In this document: positions 44,306-52,885 of the stretch, piece by piece | How positions within the stretch are numbered: position 1 is the stretch's first letter | How the letters are laid out: each line of letters begins with the position of its first letter | Source: Chitinophagales bacterium | GTDB lineage: Bacteria > Bacteroidota > Bacteroidia > Chitinophagales > BACL12 | Direction: 5' to 3' | Length of the DNA stretch: 64,000 nucleotides | NCBI GenBank assembly: GCA_020636645.1 | Contig: JACJXO010000004.1 | Coordinates: 186,001 to 250,000, forward strand | Notes under the pieces: generated by a model | What the model saw: only the letters and a program-made list of their open reading frames with translations | Told to the model about the DNA's origin: nothing | The model's database searches: none | Made by a program: the position numbers and the translations under genes

Positions 44306-45189
44306 CAGGCTGTGATTTCCAGGAATGACTCTTCCAGTTTCTTTTTACGTACTCTGAGGTGATGAATGGCTTGTCCGGACTCCACCAGTTTTTTATTCAG
44401 CGAAGAGGCGTCCATACCCTCCGGCAAACCAACCAGAAAAAGACCGCTCTCATCAGAACGAACCGAGCAATGTAGTTGCTCCAGCTGTAGCTTCAGCCCT
44501 GCCGGGTCAGCAGATGCGATCTCCAGCAGTTGTTCATCTCCCAGTATCTCATTGACATGCCCCTGTGCCAGCAGATTTCCATTCTTAATGACCGCCACAT
44601 GGGTACATACTTTTTCCACTTCATCAAGCAGGTGGCTGGCTATCAGAATGGTCTTGCCGGAGGCAGCTACCTCGCGGATCAGCCCTCTGATCTCTGCTAT
44701 ACCCTGCGGATCAAGCCCGTTGGTGGGTTCGTCCAGTACCAGTACTTCCGGGTCGCCCAGCAATGCTGCTGCAATGGCCATACGTTGTTTCATGCCCAGT
44801 GAATAGGTAGCAGCAGGGCTGTTCTTTCTGGCACTGAGCTCTACGATCTGCAAAACCCTGTCCACATCTTTTTCGGGCACACCCTTGATCCTGGCGGTGA
44901 TGCGCAGGTTCTGTGCTCCACTCAGATAGGGATAGAAAATAGGATGTTCCAGTATAGCGCCAATGCGTTTTCTGTTCTCATCTCCTGTTCCTTTTCCAAA
45001 CCAGGAAAAACTTCCTGAACTGGGATGAATGGCACCGAGCAGCATCCCAAGGGTAGTGGTCTTGCCACTGCCGTTCGGACCCAGAATTCCATATACAGAC
45101 CCCCGCTCTACATGCAGGTCAATACCATTCACAGCAGTGATAGGGCCGTAGTGTTTGGTAAGTGCCGCGGTGTTCAAGATTGTTTCCAA
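44305..45189 (-). CDS. ABC transporter ATP-binding protein (export type)
   Basis: The 294-aa ATPase has Walker A GPNGSGKTTT, signature YSLGMKQRMAIAAAL, Walker B VLVLDEPTNGLDPQG, and a C-terminal extension of about 80 residues usual for ABC-2 exporters. A GTG at 45222 would lengthen it, but a -7-like box (TAGTTTTA, 45205-45212) lies between. The TTG at 45189 (reading METILNTAAL) was therefore preferred. It is divergent from rnhB. Confidence 0.88.
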   Translation of the reverse strand: METILNTAALTKHYGPITAVNGIDLHVERGSVYGILGPNGSGKTTTLGMLLGAIHPSSGSFSWFGKGTGDENRKRIGAILEHPIFYPYLSGAQNLRITARIKGVPEKDVDRVLQIVELSARKNSPAATYSLGMKQRMAIAAALLGDPEVLVLDEPTNGLDPQGIAEIRGLIREVAASGKTILIASHLLDEVEKVCTHVAVIKNGNLLAQGHVNEILGDEQLLEIASADPAGLKLQLEQLHCSVRSDESGLFLVGLPEGMDASSLNKKLVESGQAIHHLRVRKKKLEESFLEITA

Positions 45190-45244
45190 TTGCACGCTTT
45201 TGGGTAAAACTACTAATTTCACTCTGACGCATCACACGTTAAAA

Positions 45245-45862
45245 ATGTTACAGTCGCACTACCAGGATACCCTAACAGAAGCCGGCTGCGATGAAGCAGG
45301 TCGCGGTTGTCTGGCCGGGCCGGTAGTAGCTGCTGCCGTTATCCTCCCGAAAGGGTTTTACCATCCTGACATCAACGACAGCAAGCAACTGAACGAGATA
45401 CAACGCAATGCTCTGGTTCCTGTTATCAAGGAACATGCCATAGCCTGGGCCATCTCTTTTTGTACCCCGGAAGAAGTAGATGCACTCAATATTCTTCGTG
45501 CCTCTTTTGTGGCCATGCACAGGGCTGTCAGACAGCTTCGCCCGCCCCCCGGTCTGCTCCTGATAGACGGGAACCGTTTTTATCCTTACCCCGGTATTCC
45601 GCACCAATGCTTTGTTAAAGGTGATGCCCGCTTTACACCTATAGCTGCCGCCAGTATTCTTGCGAAGACAGAAAGAGATCATCTCATGGACATTCTGCAT
45701 GAACAACACCCGGAATATGGGTGGAAAGAAAACAAGGGCTATCCTACCAGTGTACATCGTGATGCCATCAGACTGTATGGCATCAACCACCACCACCGGA
45801 AGACTTTCCGGCTGGCGCCCGATACTCAGACCTTATTGTTCAATGAATCAGATCCGGTATGA
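45245..45862 (+). CDS. rnhB: Ribonuclease HII
   Basis: The 205-aa enzyme cuts RNA in RNA/DNA hybrids and removes single ribonucleotides from DNA. The catalytic motif GCDEAGRGCLAGPVVAAAV is at residues 14-32. Later active-site segments are LLIDGNRF and ASILAKTERD. Length is normal. The start at 45245 begins MLQSHYQDTL. The next gene overlaps by 4 nt. Confidence 0.97.
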   Translation: MLQSHYQDTLTEAGCDEAGRGCLAGPVVAAAVILPKGFYHPDINDSKQLNEIQRNALVPVIKEHAIAWAISFCTPEEVDALNILRASFVAMHRAVRQLRPPPGLLLIDGNRFYPYPGIPHQCFVKGDARFTPIAAASILAKTERDHLMDILHEQHPEYGWKENKGYPTSVHRDAIRLYGINHHHRKTFRLAPDTQTLLFNESDPV

Positions 45863-46914
45863 AAAGATCCCCCTTATACCTGTTACTGCTCCTGATCGTC
45901 AGTGCTTGCGGTGGCCAGCAGCATCTTCCTCCGGGAATTCACTATCCGGCCACCTTTGCTGCCATCATTCCCTGCGATGATTGCTCCGGCATCAAATATG
46001 AACTGACCCTGGACGAAAACATGACCTTCACGGAACGGATGATATATATTGGAAAAGATGACAAGATCTATCAGCAAAACGGCTCCTGGTATATGGTCAG
46101 CGATAGTGTGCTCCTCCTGGAGAAAAAACAGGGTAGTATGAACCAGTTCCTGGTTGAACAGGGCGATCTGCGTATGCTGGATACACACGGCAAGCGTTTT
46201 GGCGGGGCTCTGGCCGATCGTTACCTCCTGATGCCCGGTTCACTTAGCGGACTGATCTCACCATCCTCAGAGATCACTTCAGCTGACGCCGGGCTCAGCG
46301 ACTTCCGTGCCACAGGCTCAGACCCGGACTGGACCCTGGAAATTGACTTTGCCCGCCACATTATCTTCCGCCTTCGCGGGGAACCTGAATGGGTCATGCC
46401 GCTACCTTATATGCATATAGATTCAGGCTTTCAGCTGCAGTACAGCGGACAAGGCGACCGCGGCGCCATGCACATCGTGTTGCTGCCAAAAGGCTGTGAG
46501 ACCGGTTTTCAGCAGGTCAGGGTAACTGCCGGTCAAAAAACCTTCAATGGGTGCGGTCAGTACGAAAATCAAAGAGCACAATTAAACGGTTACTGGGTAC
46601 TTCATGAACTGAACGGCAAACCGGTGGAGAGTGATGGTGGCCGCACCATACCGCATTGCCAGATCGACATTGGCGCCGGTACAATTTCCGGTCATACCGG
46701 CTGCAACCAATTCAACGGGCCCGTCACTATAACACGAAACACCTTTCAGCCGGGCAATCTGGCCATGACCAAAATGGCCTGTCCGACAAGTCCTGAATCA
46801 GCACTTGTCAGTTTGCTGAATGTGCCTTCACAGTACAGATTTGACCAGGGTCAGTGGCAGATGATCGTAAATGGCAACATCGTTGCACGTTGGATAAGAC
46901 CTGATATTCAATAG
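45859..46914 (+). CDS. Lipoprotein with NlpE-like and META domains
   Basis: The 351-aa envelope lipoprotein has a lipobox (LIVSAC, Cys17). An NlpE-like N-terminal domain carries the PCDDCSGI CxxC motif and YELTLDENMTFTERM. The middle part has the sequence features of a COG3650-like domain. A C-terminal META (HslJ-type) domain reads LNGYWVLHELNGKPV, then ISGHTGCNQFNGPV and MTKMACP. E. coli NlpE signals envelope and copper stress, and META proteins are linked to heat or novobiocin response. A stress function is inferred. It overlaps rnhB by 4 nt and the convergent ridA by 7 nt. Confidence 0.85.
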   Translation: MKRSPLYLLLLLIVSACGGQQHLPPGIHYPATFAAIIPCDDCSGIKYELTLDENMTFTERMIYIGKDDKIYQQNGSWYMVSDSVLLLEKKQGSMNQFLVEQGDLRMLDTHGKRFGGALADRYLLMPGSLSGLISPSSEITSADAGLSDFRATGSDPDWTLEIDFARHIIFRLRGEPEWVMPLPYMHIDSGFQLQYSGQGDRGAMHIVLLPKGCETGFQQVRVTAGQKTFNGCGQYENQRAQLNGYWVLHELNGKPVESDGGRTIPHCQIDIGAGTISGHTGCNQFNGPVTITRNTFQPGNLAMTKMACPTSPESALVSLLNVPSQYRFDQGQWQMIVNGNIVARWIRPDIQ

Positions 46915-47291
46915 TGCATGAAGGCTTCCACCTCGATCTCCACCAGCATATCAGGATGGATCAACCCAGACACTTCTACCATGGTAGCAGCCGGCCGTAT
47001 CTCATCAAACACTTCAGAATGAGCCTTTCCTGCTTCCTCCCACTTCTGAATGTCACGAATATAAATTCTCGTCATGACCACATGGTCCATGGACGAACCG
47101 GCCATGGTCAGTGCGTGCTCAATTTTTTTATAGATCAGATGACATTGCTCATAGACCGAATCGCCCATGATCTGACCCTGATCATTGACCGCTGTGGTAC
47201 CGCTTACCTTAATAAAATTGCCTACCCGCACACAACGGGAATAACCTATCATATTTTCCCAGGCTGTGCCCGAACTGTAATTCTGCCTCAT
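46908..47291 (-). CDS. RidA/YjgF family enamine/imine deaminase
   Basis: The 127-aa trimeric-type protein belongs to the family that removes reactive enamines from PLP enzymes. It has the C-terminal RPAATMVEVSGLIHPDMLVEIE, with the conserved Arg and Glu. A TTG-initiated longer frame reaches 47321 but would run into the -7 box; the ATG at 47291 (MRQNYSSGTAW) was chosen. It stands alone, convergent with the META lipoprotein. Confidence 0.9.
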   Translation of the reverse strand: MRQNYSSGTAWENMIGYSRCVRVGNFIKVSGTTAVNDQGQIMGDSVYEQCHLIYKKIEHALTMAGSSMDHVVMTRIYIRDIQKWEEAGKAHSEVFDEIRPAATMVEVSGLIHPDMLVEIEVEAFMHY

Positions 47292-47318
47292 AAGATCCGG
47301 TTTATTTTCTTGTACGTA

Positions 47319-47326
47319 CAAAATTA
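47319..47326 (-). promoter_or_regulatory. -7 box of the RidA-family gene
   Basis: The minus strand reads TAATTTTG, a perfect TAnnTTTG, 27 nt before the ATG at 47291. It overlaps the longer TTG-start reading frame and so helps place the start. Confidence 0.58.
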
Positions 47327-47378
47327 GAAGGGGTTTTGGTGATACTTGTCAATACATTCATTAAACATGCAACAATAA

Positions 47379-47714
47379 ATGATCATCAGTACTACAGAAC
47401 TCCGTGTAAAAGATCTGCTTCAGTTGCCCCTTTTCTTTCGTCTGAGCATAGCCTCTGTAGAACAGGCCAGACGGGCTCCGGGAAACCTGCAGGTCTCAGT
47501 CAGAGGAACCCTCCTGTCTGGTATGACCCTGACCGCCTGGAAAGACGAAGCAAGTATGATGGCATACCGCAACAGCGGTGCCCATGCAGAAGCTATGCGC
47601 AATTTGAAAAAAGTTACCCGCAGATACCGAACCATATGGTATGAAGCAGACGGCATACCAAACTGGAAAGAAGCCCGGCAAAAATTGCTGCAAAAACCTT
47701 TCAGAGAGTTTTAA
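47379..47714 (+). CDS. Small antibiotic-monooxygenase-like (ABM/DUF3291-type) protein
   Basis: The 111-aa cytosolic protein has the ferredoxin-like pattern of this group: an N-terminal strand, then FFRLSIASVEQARRAPG, and TLTAWKDEASMMAYRNSGAH leading to a helix (AMRNLKKV). Such folds bind small hydrophobic molecules or haem. No catalytic residues could be assigned. Its 3' end meets the terminator of the convergent G8-protein gene. Confidence 0.7.
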   Translation: MIISTTELRVKDLLQLPLFFRLSIASVEQARRAPGNLQVSVRGTLLSGMTLTAWKDEASMMAYRNSGAHAEAMRNLKKVTRRYRTIWYEADGIPNWKEARQKLLQKPFREF

Positions 47715-47736
47715 AAAAAAAGGGGGCAATGCCCCC
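47713..47736 (-). terminator. Rho-independent terminator of the G8-protein gene
   Basis: The stem GGGGGC/GCCCCC with a 3-nt loop is followed on the minus strand by nine T residues. It lies directly after the 47741 gene and overlaps the stop of the convergent ABM-like gene. Confidence 0.82.
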
Positions 47737-47740
47737 GTGT

Positions 47741-50700
47741 TTACTGCAGTAATATCTGGCGGGTTTCCTGACCACCGGTATGGATCCAGTGCAGAATATA
47801 TAAACCCCTGTTCAGGTGATCTACCGGTACAGAAAGACTGGTGCTTCCTTCAGGCACATCCAGTTGCAACAACTTTTGTCCGCTAAGATCATACAAACTG
47901 ATCTGGCCCGTACCTCCCGGCAGATCCATATGCACAACATCGCCTGCAGGATTTGGATATACCTGCCAGTTTTCAGTCATCTGACCTGCCTCTCTTTCTG
48001 CAAGTGTTTGGAAAGATGAAAGACTTAAGAATGGCTTCCACCCCTCAGTACACTGAGCACTCACCCTCCAGTTATACAAAGTGGAAGGCAACAGGGAAGA
48101 CAACTGAACAGACGTATCAGAAATGTACTGGGTCAACCATGGGCCTCCGCTGGTGGCCCTCCAGGCAACTCTGTACAGCAATGAACCCGGAATACTTTCC
48201 CAGGTTACCAAAGCTGCGTTTGCTGTGGTCCATGATACAGACAAGTCTGTTGGCGATGTACACAAACTGCCGGTTGCCGGTGTCATAAAATTGCTGATTG
48301 CAGACCAGGCTGTCCAGCTGCCTTCACATTCAGCCCGCACCTGCCATTGATAACGTTTATTTGGAAGGAGTGAAGTGAGCTGCATAAATGTATTGTTCAC
48401 TTCTGTACTGATCCAGCTGCCTCCTTTAGGTCTGTAGCGAACTTCGTAATTCAGAGCGCCCACATTGTCCCATATCAACGTAGCACTGTGATCTGTCAGG
48501 TCATCTGCCAGCAGCCCGCCGGGAGTGGCACAATAACAAGGCAGACACAGGTTATCTACACCCTGCTCATCACTGTCGCTCACCTTCAACCCCTGAGAAA
48601 AGATCTTGATAACCAGAAACTGATAACCCGATCCAAAGTCAATATCCTGTGAGAATGTCTGCCAGTTGTAAGAAGTAAGGCCCCATTCTTCTGACAGCAA
48701 TACAGTGGAGCTGAATTCCGGATCACCATTATTCCAGGCAGAAATATGATCCGGATGAACAGGATCATCATCAGACAGTTCGCCGTTCACGCCGGTAATT
48801 TCCACCCGCAATGAATTGGATGATGCGCCATCTCCGATGTTCCGCAATTGAATGGAAAATGGCACCACACCTTGTAACAGATGATCATTTCTGTTTACCT
48901 GTACCAGATAGCGGTCGTTGAGGCTTTTATGAATGACCGCTTTTCCGTCCATAAGGGTCCAGTCTTTTCCGGTTCCCCAGCTGCCGGAAGTGAACCGATC
49001 AAGACTGGTTACCAGCTTCCAGTCGTGCAGACTATCCATCTCCATGTTACTGAACCTGATCTGATTACTGTAATATTCTGTGTTTACTGATATGTTTTTT
49101 GTTTTATCTGTAGTTTGGCCCAGGCAGTCTGTCACCGTCAGGGTAACAGTATAGGTGCCCGCCGAACTAAACGTATGCAAAGGGTCTTTTCCATACCCGG
49201 TTTCTCCATCTCCAAACTGCCATCTGTAAGCTGCGATCCCGTTTCCGGCATTGCTAACCTTTGGATCGGGATCAGCTGACATGCCCGCATCAAAGCTGAT
49301 AGCGAGGCCACCTGCAGAGGTATAGCTGAAATCAGCCAGCGGCGGAAGATCTGAAGCAATTGTTTCGAAGACATTGTCTTCTGTAAGCTGAAGATAGGCT
49401 GGGAAACGTTCCACACCAGGAACGTAATAAGCATCCTGTCCGGTCTCCGGCACCAGGCTTACCACATTGTTGAACAAGGTATTACCGGAGATGAGAGAGG
49501 TCTTGTAATTGTACTCCAGGTCATCTCCATTCACCAGATTATCTGTACGCAGTGCTATCAGGGCTTTTTGCCATCCGGCGATGGTACAACCCGATATCTG
49601 TACTTCTCCGGTTACCCCATTGCTGACAAATGCAGAACCGGCATTTTCTGACACGAGTGAGCCGTCAGGGTTGGTATAGAGATGCTCCATATCACCCAGC
49701 AGAATGCCATCTAAGAAACGCAGTTGTGAGGAATAGTTGATGGCAATTCCTTTGTCGCGAATATTCCATATATGGAAATTCTGTACTGTGCTGGTTGCAT
49801 TATGGGTAAGGCCGTCGTATTCCATCCGTGAAAAATCACCCACATTGTCGTTGTTGTACAGGTGGGTCCAGAAGTTCATGCCCTGATTTACGTTATATGC
49901 CTGCGAACCCACATTGGCACGAACCGGAGTCACACCGGCATAGATACTATCCAGTGCACCTGTAATGGAAGGGTTGGGCAAGGCAGCTTTTGGTATTTTC
50001 AAGCGGCGATTCGGTGTGATGTCATCATCATCGCTGAAATAATTGAAACCTGCGCCTGAACAGGAGGTTGCTATATTGTCGATCAAAGAAAGGTTGCTGC
50101 CCATCATCCAGAAACCATCACCTTCCAGACCCAGATCAAAGGCGTTCAGCCGGTCCAGCAGATCAGTGTAATCACCATCCTGCAGTCCATAACCTTTGAC
50201 AGACAGGTTGTGAACCATAGAACCCAGCTCATCGCCTGCTTCCGCCACAAAACCCGCACCCTTGAATCCGAAAACGATATTATCTGTCAGATCTGCATGG
50301 CTGCTGTGATGTACGAATCCCCATCCGGGTGTTCCTTCTACCACACAACCTGTGATGGTAAGCGGCTCACCGGCATGATCATGTCTTCCTGCCTGATGAA
50401 CATGACAGGCGTAACGGCCTCTTGGGTTTGATCCGCCGCTGATTAGCATGCCCATGCTGTCAACCACCGGATCATCCACTAACAGAGATTTATCACTTCT
50501 GCCCAACCCATACATGTACACATAATTCATGTGTTGTGCCGGGTTGTGCATGAGCATCAGATGACCTCTTTGCTGCACGGGCAAAGCCCCGGCATTCTCT
50601 GCTTCAATACGAATGTTGCGTGTCAGGTTGCCTACCACCGGTTGAAGTCCGAAGCCGGGCGGTGGGTCATGGCTGTATAACAGAGAATGACTTCCATCTG

Positions 50701-51457
50701 CCTCCCGCTCAAACTGCACGTTGGTTCCGGAAATGGACGAGATGATCAGCACTTCATCTTCATATCTGCTGTTATCTTCCATACTGCCGCCACCATTGGT
50801 ATGCACTCCGGGTAAAATAAGCCGATCTCCGGGTTGCCAGCCCAGCGGAGACTCTGTCAGGTGGAGGGTATTCACTCCCTGCGCCAGTGATCCGGTCAGA
50901 CTGATCGTCGATTTTTTTGCTGCCCCGTACATGGTGGTGGATCCATGTGAAACCAGCCCTTTGCTGAACTGGTAGGGATCCCACATGGTATTGATGGCAC
51001 CCTGATCGGGAAAGATGATCTGTGCCGTGACTGCCGCATTGACCGGGCTGGCAGCTGTACCAATGGTAAAGATCCCGGCCGGATCAACCACCAGTGTATT
51101 GACCACCAGCAGGGTATTTATGCCTGTGGCAAACTGCAGGGTACCATTTACCCGAATGGTGAAGATCTCAGTGTTGCTGCTGCCGTCATAGGTCACCACT
51201 GTGCCGGAGTCTATCAGAACAGTTGCATCTGCTCCGGGAACCGTTCCGGTGTTCCAGGTAGCAGGCGCAAACCAACTGCCATTGCTAACAGAAACATGAG
51301 ATGCGCCATCTTCCGGCACCAGTGCAAATACGGCACAATGCTCATCATGCATCATCATATCATCAGGATGCGCAGAGCAATCCATTTGAGCCCGGAGCAA
51401 GGCAGGAAAGAACAGGTGTGTGCTGCACAGGAAAAAGAATAGGGTTCTTTTTCTCAT
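47741..51457 (-). CDS. Large secreted G8 / beta-helix / PKD / FnIII protein with T9SS sorting domain
   Basis: The protein is 1238 aa. After the signal peptide (ending LLRAQ) comes a His/Met/Asp-rich segment (HPDDMMMHDEH, about 31-41). A G8 domain at about 55-180 follows (NGSWFAPATWNTGTVPGADA, then the VTYDG strand). A parallel beta-helix-like region spans about 280-660, a PKD domain about 705-795 (WQFGDGETGYGKDPLHTFSS), and two FnIII domains about 960-1150. The type A sorting domain has QVYPNPAGDVVHMDL. G8 domains occur in animal PKHD1 and the hyaluronan-binding CEMIP. A surface polysaccharide-binding or -degrading role is plausible. It has its own full promoter, with a leader of about 140 nt. 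Confidence 0.83.
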   Translation of the reverse strand: MRKRTLFFFLCSTHLFFPALLRAQMDCSAHPDDMMMHDEHCAVFALVPEDGASHVSVSNGSWFAPATWNTGTVPGADATVLIDSGTVVTYDGSSNTEIFTIRVNGTLQFATGINTLLVVNTLVVDPAGIFTIGTAASPVNAAVTAQIIFPDQGAINTMWDPYQFSKGLVSHGSTTMYGAAKKSTISLTGSLAQGVNTLHLTESPLGWQPGDRLILPGVHTNGGGSMEDNSRYEDEVLIISSISGTNVQFEREADGSHSLLYSHDPPPGFGLQPVVGNLTRNIRIEAENAGALPVQQRGHLMLMHNPAQHMNYVYMYGLGRSDKSLLVDDPVVDSMGMLISGGSNPRGRYACHVHQAGRHDHAGEPLTITGCVVEGTPGWGFVHHSSHADLTDNIVFGFKGAGFVAEAGDELGSMVHNLSVKGYGLQDGDYTDLLDRLNAFDLGLEGDGFWMMGSNLSLIDNIATSCSGAGFNYFSDDDDITPNRRLKIPKAALPNPSITGALDSIYAGVTPVRANVGSQAYNVNQGMNFWTHLYNNDNVGDFSRMEYDGLTHNATSTVQNFHIWNIRDKGIAINYSSQLRFLDGILLGDMEHLYTNPDGSLVSENAGSAFVSNGVTGEVQISGCTIAGWQKALIALRTDNLVNGDDLEYNYKTSLISGNTLFNNVVSLVPETGQDAYYVPGVERFPAYLQLTEDNVFETIASDLPPLADFSYTSAGGLAISFDAGMSADPDPKVSNAGNGIAAYRWQFGDGETGYGKDPLHTFSSAGTYTVTLTVTDCLGQTTDKTKNISVNTEYYSNQIRFSNMEMDSLHDWKLVTSLDRFTSGSWGTGKDWTLMDGKAVIHKSLNDRYLVQVNRNDHLLQGVVPFSIQLRNIGDGASSNSLRVEITGVNGELSDDDPVHPDHISAWNNGDPEFSSTVLLSEEWGLTSYNWQTFSQDIDFGSGYQFLVIKIFSQGLKVSDSDEQGVDNLCLPCYCATPGGLLADDLTDHSATLIWDNVGALNYEVRYRPKGGSWISTEVNNTFMQLTSLLPNKRYQWQVRAECEGSWTAWSAISNFMTPATGSLCTSPTDLSVSWTTANAALVTWESIPGSLLYRVAWRATSGGPWLTQYISDTSVQLSSLLPSTLYNWRVSAQCTEGWKPFLSLSSFQTLAEREAGQMTENWQVYPNPAGDVVHMDLPGGTGQISLYDLSGQKLLQLDVPEGSTSLSVPVDHLNRGLYILHWIHTGGQETRQILLQ

Positions 51458-51563
51458 ACTTGATTTTTTACATGTGTTCAGGTGTGTGTCACATGTTGAT
51501 GTGGGTGCTGCACAAGGCTTACCTGTTGCCTGCGGGGAAGCGGGTGTTCAGGTAGTGTATGTT

Positions 51564-51571
51564 GGGGGGGG
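51564..51571. repeat. G8 homopolymer in the leader of the G8-protein gene
   Basis: Eight consecutive G residues on the plus strand (C on the coding strand) lie between the predicted transcript start and the ATG at 51457. Such tracts can slip during replication, but one copy in a single sequence cannot show variation. Confidence 0.4.
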
Positions 51572-51600
51572 AAAGTCTGGTCGGGAATATGGATTAGACG

Positions 51601-51631
51601 CAAACTTAAAAAAAACCGTTGCATCGGTCAA
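51601..51631 (-). promoter_or_regulatory. Complete Bacteroidota promoter of the G8-protein gene
   Basis: On the minus strand TTG (51629-51631), a 20-nt spacer and TAAGTTTG (51601-51608) match the consensus. The -33 element overlaps the stop codon of the upstream MFS gene, so the large surface protein is expressed on its own. Confidence 0.68.
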
Positions 51632-52857
51632 TAAGAGTACTCTTTCAGAGTCTTTGCCTTCAGTGCAGTGTAACCCACAATCAGGAGGGTCATACTTCCG
51701 CCGAACAACACACTGCCCACCGCTCCGAACCAGCGGGCGGTCAGTCCGCTCTCAAAAGAACCGATCTCATTGCTGGAACCGATGAACATACTGTTGACAG
51801 CAGAGACCCTGCCACGCATCTCATCAGGCGTTTCGAGTTGTATGATATTGGCCCGGATGATCACACTCACACTGTCAAAAGCTCCGTTGAGAAACAGCAG
51901 GAATAACGACAGGTAAAAACTGGTGCTGATGCCAAACAACAGGATGGTCACTCCAAAGCCTGTAACAGCCCATAACAAAGTTGTACCGGCTTTCCCCGGT
52001 ACCTTGCGCAACGAGAGCCAGCTCATGGTCAGAACCGCACCAACCGATGGAGCTGCTCGCAACACCCCAAGGCCCTGCGGACCAACCTGCAGGATGTCTT
52101 CGGCAAAAACGGGAAGTAATGCCACCGCACCGCCAAACAGCACAGAGAACATGTCAAGTGCCAGGGCATTCAGGATGACCTTATGGCCGAAAACAAAACG
52201 CAGACCTTCCCGCAAACGATCGGCTACCGGTTCTTTATTACCAGCCTGTACAACTGGTTTGGAGCTGATGCGGGCTACGCTGACAAAAGACAGTACACTG
52301 AATACCAATACGGTGGTCATGGCACCCGTCATGCCAAAACCTGCATATAAAAATCCACCCAATGCAGGCCCGATGATGGCTGAGAATTGCCAGATGGTGC
52401 TGTTCAGTGTGGTTGCCTGACTCAGTTGTTCTTTCGGTATCAGTTGTGGGATGAATGAAAATCCGGTTGGTGAATAGAAACCTCTGGCAAACCCTGAAAG
52501 AAAGATCAGTGCATACATGGCATTTACTGTGAAGGCAGTGGAATGCGCCGCCTGAAGCTCCGGTGAGGTAACCAGTGCCAGTCCGCCGGAACAAAGAAAA
52601 AAAGCTGCTACGGTCCACAACAACAGGTTGCGTTTGTTGCTTTTATCTGCCAGATGACCTGCATACAGGGCAATGGAAATAGAAGGGATGGCTTCTGCCA
52701 GACCGATAAGACCCAGTGATAGCGGATCGCCGGTCAAACGATAGATTTCCCAACCGCAAACCACCGCCTGGATCTGGTAGGCGATGGTGAGTGCCGACCG
52801 CATAGCGAGAAAGCGCCTGAATTCTATTTGTCTGAGCGGTTGAAGACGTCCTGACAA
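51628..52857 (-). CDS. MFS transporter (EntS-like drug/siderophore exporter group)
   Basis: The 409-aa, 12-helix inner-membrane protein has the motif YAGHLADKSNKRNLL between helices two and three, the MFS loop signature, and FARGFYSPTGFSFIPQLIP further on, like the EntS/MFS_3 group. The start is a TTG at 52857; a -7-like box TAACTTCG lies 16 nt upstream (52874-52881, minus). No siderophore genes are adjacent, so the substrate is open. Confidence 0.87.
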   Translation of the reverse strand: MSGRLQPLRQIEFRRFLAMRSALTIAYQIQAVVCGWEIYRLTGDPLSLGLIGLAEAIPSISIALYAGHLADKSNKRNLLLWTVAAFFLCSGGLALVTSPELQAAHSTAFTVNAMYALIFLSGFARGFYSPTGFSFIPQLIPKEQLSQATTLNSTIWQFSAIIGPALGGFLYAGFGMTGAMTTVLVFSVLSFVSVARISSKPVVQAGNKEPVADRLREGLRFVFGHKVILNALALDMFSVLFGGAVALLPVFAEDILQVGPQGLGVLRAAPSVGAVLTMSWLSLRKVPGKAGTTLLWAVTGFGVTILLFGISTSFYLSLFLLFLNGAFDSVSVIIRANIIQLETPDEMRGRVSAVNSMFIGSSNEIGSFESGLTARWFGAVGSVLFGGSMTLLIVGYTALKAKTLKEYSY

Positions 52858-52885
52858 AGCGTTTGTTTGCCGGCGAAGTTAGGGA

